Assembly: GCA_012523535.1 (NCBI GenBank)
Contig: JAAYII010000169.1
Coordinates: 1-5,437 of the forward strand
Length of the DNA stretch: 5,437 nucleotides
Direction: 5' to 3'
Source: Peptococcaceae bacterium
GTDB taxonomy: Bacteria; Bacillota; Desulfitobacteriia; Desulfitobacteriales; Syntrophobotulaceae
In this document: positions 1 to 4,122 of the stretch, piece after piece
Numbering within the stretch: the stretch's first letter is position 1
How the letters are laid out: every line of letters starts with the position of its first letter
Made by a program: the position numbers and the translations under genes
The notes under the pieces: generated by a model
Told to the model about the DNA's origin: nothing
Seen by the model: only the letters and a program-made list of their open reading frames with translations
Databases searched by the model: none

Positions 1-181
1 AGAATATGCAGAGCAAATCTATGGTTACACTAAAGAATGCTTGAATTCGTTGCCGGAGGAAATCGATCATTCAGAGCTTTTAGCCGAAGTGGAATTAACT
101 GCTTTGCCGCACGGATTTGGCTGTGAATTTCGAGTTTGGCAGGAGGATAAGCTTCTTTGTAAAAAGATATATACAACATAA
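1..181 (+). CDS. C-terminal end of an upstream protein, possibly Spo0B-domain (partial)
   Basis: An open frame enters from the left edge (first full codon at base 2) and stops at TAA 179-181, giving the last 59 residues of a protein. The visible tail alternates hydrophobic and charged residues (LLAEVELTAL, then GCEFRVWQEDKLL), as expected for beta strands at the end of an alpha/beta domain. In Bacillus and many Clostridia the gene directly before obg encodes Spo0B or a short Spo0B-like sensor-kinase domain protein, so that identity is suggested by position. The tail has no diagnostic motif, and the phosphotransfer histidine would lie outside the window. The stop is 44 bases before obgE, close enough for co-transcription. 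I am fairly sure it is coding and unsure of its family. Confidence 0.6.
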   Translation, partial: EYAEQIYGYTKECLNSLPEEIDHSELLAEVELTALPHGFGCEFRVWQEDKLLCKKIYTT

Positions 182-225
182 GGAATATTTTAAAATTAGA
201 ATCTGCTGAATAGGGGACATCGATT

Positions 226-1500
226 ATGTTTTATGATCGCGCAAAAATATATGTTAAGGCCGGTGATGGTGGTTCGGGAGCGGTGTCTTTCCGCAGGGAG
301 AAATATGTCCCTTATGGCGGACCTAACGGCGGAGACGGTGGTCGAGGCGGAAATATCATCTTGGAAGCGGACGAAGGCTTAAGAACTTTGGTGGATTATC
401 GTTATCGCAAGCATTATAAAGCTGATCGAGGGGAACACGGACAAGGAAAGAATATGCACGGCAAAAGTGCCGAGGATTTAATCTTAAAGCTACCGGTCGG
501 GACATTGGTAAAAGATGCGGATACCGGAGAAATACTGGCCGATTTGGTTAAGCATGGTCAACAAGTAGTTATTGCTCGGGGTGGCCGTGGGGGACGGGGT
601 AATGCCCGCTTTGTCAGCAATACCAATAAAGCTCCCACGGTGGCTGAAAAGGGGGAACCTGGGGAAGAACGCTGGCTGCTCCTGGAACTTAAACTATTGG
701 CCGATGTGGGATTGGTGGGCTTCCCCAATGTGGGCAAGTCTACTTTAATATCCAAAGTATCGGCTGCCCGGCCCAAAATAGCCAATTATCATTTTACAAC
801 CCTGGTGCCTAATCTTGGTGTGGTTAAAGTTGAAGATGAAAGCTTTGTAATGGCGGACATTCCGGGGATTATTGAAGGCGCCCATGCCGGCGCCGGATTG
901 GGGCATGAATTCCTAAGGCATATAGAGCGTACCCGGTTGCTGCTTCATGTTATTGATATTTCCGGTTCGGAAGGACGGGATCCTTGGGAGGATTTCCAAG
1001 TTATTAACCGGGAGTTAAAACAATACAGCCCGACTTTAGCCGAGAGGCCGATGATCATAGTGCCCAACAAGATGGACCTGCATAACGCTGAGCAAAATTT
1101 AAAGCGCTTTAAAGAGTTAATTCAAGATAAATATGAAATATTCCCGATTTCTGCTGTAACGGGCCAAGGTATAAGGGAACTGTTGCACAGGATTATTCAG
1201 ATTCTGCCTCAATTGCCGCCCATTGTATTCTCGGCCAATCCTGACGAACACAGAGTAGTGCAGGTCCGGGAGAAAGAACGTTTTTCCATCAGCCGGGAAA
1301 ACGGCGTTTATATTATTAAAGGACGAGAAGTGGAAAAACATGCGGCCATGGCCTTTTTGGATACTGAGGACGGCTTGGCTCGTTTTCAAAATATACTTAA
1401 AGTAATGGGTGTGGATGATGCCTTGAGAGAGAAGGGCATAAAAGAAGGAGATAAGGTAATAATTGGGAATTTGGAAATGGAATGGTCTGAAGGAGGTTAA
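226..1500 (+). CDS. obgE: GTPase ObgE/CgtA (Obg family)
   Basis: Obg is an essential cytoplasmic GTPase that binds the 50S subunit late in assembly, and in Bacillus it is linked to the stress response and sporulation. All three domains are visible in 424 residues. The glycine-rich Obg fold spans about 1-158, with many GG repeats such as GGPNGGDGGRGG at 31-42. The G domain carries G1 GFPNVGKST (165-173), the G2 threonines at 191-192, G3 DIPG (211-214), G4 NKMD (281-284) and G5 SAVTG (309-313). A C-terminal OCT domain (about 340-420) is typical of Gram-positive forms. The ATG at 226 follows AGGGGA (212-217) with an 8-base spacer, and the protein begins MFYDRAKI, as family members commonly do. 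No key residue is missing. The gene ends inside the ribosome binding site of yhbY, which indicates one transcript. Confidence 0.98.
   Translation: MFYDRAKIYVKAGDGGSGAVSFRREKYVPYGGPNGGDGGRGGNIILEADEGLRTLVDYRYRKHYKADRGEHGQGKNMHGKSAEDLILKLPVGTLVKDADTGEILADLVKHGQQVVIARGGRGGRGNARFVSNTNKAPTVAEKGEPGEERWLLLELKLLADVGLVGFPNVGKSTLISKVSAARPKIANYHFTTLVPNLGVVKVEDESFVMADIPGIIEGAHAGAGLGHEFLRHIERTRLLLHVIDISGSEGRDPWEDFQVINRELKQYSPTLAERPMIIVPNKMDLHNAEQNLKRFKELIQDKYEIFPISAVTGQGIRELLHRIIQILPQLPPIVFSANPDEHRVVQVREKERFSISRENGVYIIKGREVEKHAAMAFLDTEDGLARFQNILKVMGVDDALREKGIKEGDKVIIGNLEMEWSEGG
1490..1497 (+). promoter_or_regulatory. Shine-Dalgarno of yhbY overlapping the end of obgE
   Basis: AAGGAGGT, near-perfect complementarity to the 16S rRNA tail, lies within the last codons of obgE, whose TAA is at 1498-1500. 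The spacer to the yhbY ATG at 1503 is 5 bases. Only two bases separate the obgE stop from the yhbY start, so the two genes are probably translationally coupled. Confidence 0.85.
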
Positions 1501-1502
1501 AC

Positions 1503-1793
1503 ATGCTTACCGGAAAACAAAAGAGATTCTTGCGTTCTTTGGGCAATGAGTTGGAACCCATTTTATTAATTGGCAAAGAAGAAGTTACGGAAAACGTTAT
1601 CCGTCAAGCAAATGACGCCCTGGAAGCCAGGGAATTGATCAAAGGCAGGGTGCTGCAAAACTGCGCCAATGATCAGCAAAATATAGCCGAGGAGATTGCC
1701 CGCAGGACCCAAGCTGAATTGGTACAGGTGATTGGGCGTAATTTTTTGCTCTATAGGGCTTCGTCAGACCAACCGAAAATAGAATTGCCTTGA
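1503..1793 (+). CDS. yhbY: CRM-domain ribosome assembly RNA-binding protein YhbY
   Basis: This 96-residue protein is a single CRM (YhbY) domain, a family that binds pre-50S particles and helps large-subunit assembly. It opens LTGKQKRFLRSLGNELEPI and ends KIELP, matching the family over its whole length, including the ARELIK segment (42-47) and the VIGRNFLLYR strand (76-85). The RNA-binding GxxG loop normally reads like GKGG or GSNG. Here it reads GKEE (24-27), so the second glycine is a glutamate. The otherwise common ELIKV is ELIKG. The gene starts at ATG 1503 behind a perfect ribosome binding site, and its TGA is followed closely by nadD. It is not broken; the loop change is the only oddity. 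Confidence 0.96.
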   Translation: MLTGKQKRFLRSLGNELEPILLIGKEEVTENVIRQANDALEARELIKGRVLQNCANDQQNIAEEIARRTQAELVQVIGRNFLLYRASSDQPKIELP

Positions 1794-1807
1794 GAGTGGG
1801 AGATAAA

Positions 1808-2449
1808 ATGGAGACCAGTATAAAAAAAACACTGAGCAGCGCTAAGCGCCTTGGAATAATGGGAGGCACTTTTGACCCCATCCATTATGGGCATCTAGTG
1901 GCGGCTGAAACGGCAAGGGTGGAATTGGGGCTGGATTATGTTCTTTTTATTCCGGCCGGTGAACCTCCTCACAAAAAAAAATTAAAAATAACAGATGCCG
2001 AATTGCGTTTTAAAATGGTGGAAATCTCCATAAAAAATAACGAATATTTTAAAGCATCCAGGATAGAAATAAATCGAAAAGGTCCAAGCTATACAATTGA
2101 CACTTTAAGGGAATTGCATAGATTTTTTCCTAAACAGGACCTTTTTTTTATTACGGGAACCGATGCCATGATGGATATTTTGGCTTGGCGTCAACCTGAA
2201 GAAATTTTTAAACTGGCCAAAGTAATAAGTGCTTCCAGACCGGGGTATGAGAGTCAAAAACATTTGGCCGAAATTTATTCCAAATTTCCAATTAGCAAAA
2301 ACAGGCTATATCAACTGGAAATTCCTGCTCTGGCTATTTCTTCATCCTATATCAGGTCCAGAATAGGGAATAATAAATCTGTCCGATACCTCCTGCCGGA
2401 TGAGGTCATAAAATTAATAGAAGATAATAAACTTTATGTTAATGTTTAA
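1808..2449 (+). CDS. nadD: Nicotinate-nucleotide adenylyltransferase NadD
   Basis: NadD transfers AMP from ATP to nicotinate mononucleotide, giving deamido-NAD, the next-to-last step of NAD synthesis. The 213-residue protein shows the nucleotidyltransferase signature GGTFDPIHYGH (19-29), the substrate-binding SYTIDTL (94-100), GTDAM (117-121) and the C-terminal ISSSYIRSR (178-186), which is the family's ATP-binding motif. An in-frame TTG at 1790 overlaps the yhbY stop and would add six residues. I chose ATG 1808 because GGGAG (1798-1802) lies 5 bases before it, while nothing purine-rich precedes the TTG. Even so, there are about 13 residues before the usual R-x-GIMGG start. Downstream, yqeK and rsfS normally follow directly, but here an RRM gene intervenes. 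No terminator is visible after the stop. Confidence 0.96.
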   Translation: METSIKKTLSSAKRLGIMGGTFDPIHYGHLVAAETARVELGLDYVLFIPAGEPPHKKKLKITDAELRFKMVEISIKNNEYFKASRIEINRKGPSYTIDTLRELHRFFPKQDLFFITGTDAMMDILAWRQPEEIFKLAKVISASRPGYESQKHLAEIYSKFPISKNRLYQLEIPALAISSSYIRSRIGNNKSVRYLLPDEVIKLIEDNKLYVNV

Positions 2450-2540
2450 ATAAGCTGCCAATAAAAAAACAAAAAAATAATAGAAAAATCCTGAGCCCTT
2501 GAGTAATAAACATCTATTTTTGAATATTGCCGAAAAATTG

Positions 2541-2569
2541 TTGACTCTTGCCTCTAGGTATACTATAGT
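2541..2569 (+). promoter_or_regulatory. Sigma-A type promoter of the RRM gene
   Basis: A -35 box TTGACT (2541-2546) and a -10 box TATAGT (2564-2569) are separated by 17 bases, the ideal spacing, with one mismatch to consensus in each box. Transcription would begin near 2575-2577, giving a leader of about 40 bases before the ATG at 2615. The surrounding gap (2450-2605) is AT-rich, with A runs just after nadD and no gene. This makes the RRM gene an independent transcription unit, even if read-through from nadD also occurs. Confidence 0.8.
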
Positions 2570-2591
2570 AGAATCTGTTTATACTATAAAC
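2559..2591. promoter_or_regulatory. Operator-like palindromes and direct repeats at the RRM promoter
   Basis: Two symmetric sites sit here. TACTATAGTA (2561-2570) is a perfect 10-base palindrome covering the -10 box. GTTTATA-C-TATAAAC (2577-2591) is a 7-base inverted repeat around one base, right at the expected transcription start. The 9-base word TATACTATA occurs in both, at 2559-2567 and 2580-2588, exactly 21 bases apart, about two helical turns. Such an arrangement could let a dimeric repressor occlude the promoter. Part of the symmetry may simply reflect the TA-rich -10 box. In RNA the second site could form a 6-bp hairpin with a 3-base loop. Confidence 0.4.
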
Positions 2592-2602
2592 AAAATATTT
2601 CC

Positions 2603-2609
2603 GAGGTGA
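2603..2609 (+). promoter_or_regulatory. Shine-Dalgarno fixing the RRM gene start
   Basis: GAGGTGA lies 5 bases before ATG 2615. A longer in-frame reading could begin at GTG 2606, but that codon is inside this ribosome binding site and has no site of its own. The ATG is therefore the start, and the protein begins MTKTLYVGNL, as RRM proteins of this class do. Confidence 0.85.
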
Positions 2610-2614
2610 ATCTA

Positions 2615-2869
2615 ATGACCAAAACCCTGTATGTAGGCAATCTTCCCTGGAGCACTTCTTCGGAGGAATTAGCCGAGTTTTTCTCCCAGTACGGCACCGT
2701 TGTCGGTAGCAGAATAATTACCGACCGCGAAACCGGCCGCTCAAGAGGTTTTGGCTTCGTGGAAGTCGAAACGGAAGATGCCGAACGTTTAGCTGCTGAG
2801 TTAAACGGCAGCGAATTCAAAGGGCGTGCCTTGACGGTAAATGAAGCAAGACCCCGCCAGCCGGTATAA
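2615..2869 (+). CDS. Small single-RRM RNA-binding protein
   Basis: This 84-residue protein is one RNA recognition motif and little else. RNP2 is LYVGNL (5-10) and RNP1 is RGFGFVEV (44-51), carrying the aromatic residues Y6, F46 and F48 that stack on RNA bases. The order beta-alpha-beta-beta-alpha-beta can be followed to LTVNEARP. It resembles the short cyanobacterial Rbp proteins and other bacterial RRM proteins but lacks a glycine-rich tail, ending RPRQPV. In other bacteria such proteins are tied to cold or stress responses and RNA binding; the target here is unknown. The gene has its own promoter and terminator and interrupts the nadD-yqeK order. By hand count it is about 52% G+C against roughly high thirties in sampled nadD lines, which could mean strong expression-driven codon choice or acquisition by transfer. 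Confidence 0.93.
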   Translation: MTKTLYVGNLPWSTSSEELAEFFSQYGTVVGSRIITDRETGRSRGFGFVEVETEDAERLAAELNGSEFKGRALTVNEARPRQPV

Positions 2870-2886
2870 TCGGGATGGGGAATTGT

Positions 2887-2954
2887 TAAGATAAATTGTG
2901 ACCTATTGATACCATTGTTATTAACCTGGTGTTAAGGATTTCTGGTTTATCTTA
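2887..2954 (+). other. Predicted nested RNA stem-loop in the RRM gene 3' region
   Basis: An outer stem pairs 2887-2898 (TAAGATAAATTG) with 2943-2954 (TGGTTTATCTTA): nine Watson-Crick pairs followed by three G-U pairs. Inside it, 2906-2914 pairs with 2927-2935 (nine pairs, two of them G-U) around a 12-base loop, and 2903-2904 with 2936-2937 extend this past a bulged A. The element begins 17 bases after the RRM stop and ends 21 bases before the terminator. It could be a 3' UTR stability element, a binding site for the RRM protein, or part of a small RNA. The stems are AT-rich, so the fold is a hand prediction and chance pairing is possible. Confidence 0.4.
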
Positions 2955-2975
2955 TACTGTCGACTTGGACCCCCG

Positions 2976-3035
2976 GGAATACGGTACTGCAAAGTACCGT
3001 ATTCCTTATTAATACTTTTTAATGCTCTTTTTTTT
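2976..3035 (+). terminator. Rho-independent terminator after the RRM gene
   Basis: GGAATACGGTACT (2976-2988) pairs perfectly over 13 bases with 2993-3005 around a GCAA loop, a stable GNRA-type tetraloop. The T-rich tail is imperfect: TTATTAATAC comes first, then five T at 3016-3020, and a run of eight T at 3028-3035. The very strong stem makes termination likely. It separates the RRM unit from yqeK. Confidence 0.85.
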
Positions 3036-3058
3036 GGGTAAAATGTAGATAAGAGGAA

Positions 3059-3074
3059 GGGATTAAGGGATTAA
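3059..3074 (+). repeat. Tandem 8-base repeat carrying the yqeK ribosome binding site
   Basis: GGGATTAA occurs twice back to back (3059-3066, 3067-3074). AAGGGA at 3065-3070, spanning the junction, serves as the ribosome binding site 6 bases before ATG 3077. The first copy, with AGAGGAAGGG just upstream, offers a second but more distant purine-rich stretch. This is probably a small local duplication. Confidence 0.7.
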
Positions 3075-3076
3075 TA

Positions 3077-3652
3077 ATGAATTATAACGCAAGTTTTTTC
3101 CGGGCACTGGTTGCTGAGAAATTGCCATATGAAAGATTTAAACATACTATCGGAGTTGAAGTTTGGGCAAGGGAATTGGCTCGCAGATTTGGCCTTGATC
3201 AGGAAGCTGCTTGCTTGGCCGCTTTAACCCATGATATGGCTAAACAGTTTTCTCTTGAAGATCAGGTGGTTAAAGCAAAGGAATGGAATTTAATTTATTA
3301 TTCTGAAGATCTGGATAATCCTCAAGTTATTCATGGGCGTTTAGCGGCTTATCAATTGGAAAATGAATACCAAATAAAAAACAGGGATATTCTTAATGCC
3401 GTGGCCAATCATACTTTGGGCAGGCCCAATATGTCCCCTCTGGAAATGCTGATTTATAGTGCGGATTTAACAGAACCGGGCAGGGACTTTCCAGGAGTAG
3501 ACAAGTTGCGTCGGAAGTTGTATTATGACCTTAACAAAGGAACTTTGGCTTGTTTGGAGCATACCGTGCAGTACCTGAAAAAAAGTAATCAAGGGATTCA
3601 TCCCTTAACCTTGCTTACATACAATGATTTAAAAAATAGATTGAGTGAATAA
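3077..3652 (+). CDS. yqeK: HD-domain Ap4A hydrolase YqeK (symmetrical)
   Basis: YqeK proteins are HD-superfamily metalloenzymes that cleave diadenosine tetraphosphate symmetrically into two ADP, keeping this stress-related dinucleotide low. The 191-residue product has the expected metal ligands: H23 (KHTIGV), H52-D53 (THDMAK), H86 (VIHG), H112 (NHTLG) and D130 (SADLTEPGR). Length and the SADLTEPGRDFPGVDKLR segment are typical of the family, which lies next to nadD and rsfS in Firmicutes. The ATG at 3077 follows AAGGGA with 6 bases of spacing. The gene lies after a terminator, so it needs either read-through or its own promoter. A TAAAAT at 3039-3044 is a weak -10 candidate without a clear -35. 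rsfS follows at once and is surely co-transcribed. Confidence 0.95.
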   Translation: MNYNASFFRALVAEKLPYERFKHTIGVEVWARELARRFGLDQEAACLAALTHDMAKQFSLEDQVVKAKEWNLIYYSEDLDNPQVIHGRLAAYQLENEYQIKNRDILNAVANHTLGRPNMSPLEMLIYSADLTEPGRDFPGVDKLRRKLYYDLNKGTLACLEHTVQYLKKSNQGIHPLTLLTYNDLKNRLSE

Positions 3653-3658
3653 AGGGGG
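3653..3658 (+). promoter_or_regulatory. Shine-Dalgarno fixing the TTG start of rsfS
   Basis: AGGGGG begins right after the yqeK stop and stands 8 bases before TTG 3667. There is no ATG nearby in the rsfS frame, and the TTG gives the usual length and start of the family, so a TTG start is well supported. Confidence 0.8.
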
Positions 3659-3666
3659 CTTCAAGT

Positions 3667-4008
3667 TTGGTTATTGCCCATAGCCAGTTAAGTAAAGTCG
3701 TGGATTTGATTGAAGACAAGAAGGGTACAAAAATCTCAGTCCTTAATCTCCAAGGCATATCTACAGTTACCGACTATTTTATTATTGCCACCGGGAATAC
3801 AACAACTCAGACCAAGGCAATAACGGATTATCTGATCGAAAAATTGCCCGAACTTGGGATTAATATATTAAGAATTGAGGGCCTTCCTGAAGCAACTTGG
3901 GTTTTATTTGATTGCGGAGATTTGGTTATCCATATCATGACTCCTGAGACCAGAGAATTTTACAGTTTAGAGAGACTCTGGGGAGATGCCGAGGAAGTCA
4001 TCCTTTAA
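3667..4008 (+). CDS. rsfS: Ribosomal silencing factor RsfS
   Basis: RsfS (formerly YbeB/Iojap) binds protein uL14 of the 50S subunit and blocks joining with the 30S, lowering translation when nutrients are short. The 113-residue protein shows the family core: DYFIIATGNTTTQ (36-48), then RIEGLPEATWVLFDCGDLVIHI and the C-terminal ETREFYSLERLWGDAE. It starts at TTG behind AGGGGG. It lies 14 bases after yqeK, so the two form a unit ended by the hairpin at 4037-4070. Its presence near obgE and yhbY gives three large-subunit factors in one region. No residue looks unusual. Confidence 0.97.
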   Translation: MVIAHSQLSKVVDLIEDKKGTKISVLNLQGISTVTDYFIIATGNTTTQTKAITDYLIEKLPELGINILRIEGLPEATWVLFDCGDLVIHIMTPETREFYSLERLWGDAEEVIL

Positions 4009-4036
4009 CCGGGAAAAAGCTTAAGTTCAAAAACGG

Positions 4037-4070
4037 GGGACAAGGGATGGTTCTCTTGTCCCTGCTTTTT
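4037..4070 (+). terminator. Hairpin terminator between rsfS and leuS
   Basis: GGGACAAGGGA (4037-4047) pairs with 4052-4062 over 11 bases including one G-U, around the loop TGGT. TGC and five T (4066-4070) follow. A run of five A (4029-4033) before the stem means it could also work on the opposite strand. The sequence also resembles, from memory, a palindromic unit dispersed in some Clostridia genomes (see findings). It most likely ends the yqeK-rsfS transcript. Confidence 0.8.
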
Positions 4071-4107
4071 GGATATCAGCAACTGAGGTAAAATTAGTCC
4101 CCTAAAT

Positions 4108-4114
4108 AGGAGGT
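4108..4114 (+). promoter_or_regulatory. Shine-Dalgarno fixing the GTG start of leuS
   Basis: AGGAGGT is a full-strength site 8 bases before GTG 4123. The preceding CCT (4101-4103) can pair with the AGG at 4108-4110, extendable past a bulged A, so the site might be partly hidden in a small hairpin. The interval 4071-4107 holds TAAAAT (4089-4094) as a weak -10 candidate, and no T-box motifs. Confidence 0.8.
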
Positions 4115-4122
4115 TACAAAAA

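Noticed and set aside
558..1389. Open frames on the - strand inside obgE (558-785, 1117-1389)
   Set aside because: They lie entirely within a clear obgE coding frame, have no ribosome binding sites that I can see and resemble no family; they are shadows.
1790..1807. TTG start for nadD overlapping the yhbY stop
   Set aside because: It has no Shine-Dalgarno upstream, while ATG 1808 has GGGAG at 5 bases; the extra six residues match nothing in the family.
2450..2540. Terminator after nadD
   Set aside because: The region has A-rich runs but no GC-containing stem followed by T residues; only weak AT-only complementarity was found.
2559..2564. TATACT as the -10 box of the RRM promoter
   Set aside because: It is only 12 bases from TTGACT; TATAGT at 2564-2569 gives the correct 17-base spacing.
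2606..2614. GTG start for the RRM protein
   Set aside because: The codon lies inside the ribosome binding site that serves ATG 2615.
2831..2870. TTGACG (2831-2836) plus TATAAT (2865-2870) as a promoter
   Set aside because: The spacing is 28 bases, far outside the 16-18 that sigma-A uses; TATAAT alone at the RRM stop codon is weak evidence.
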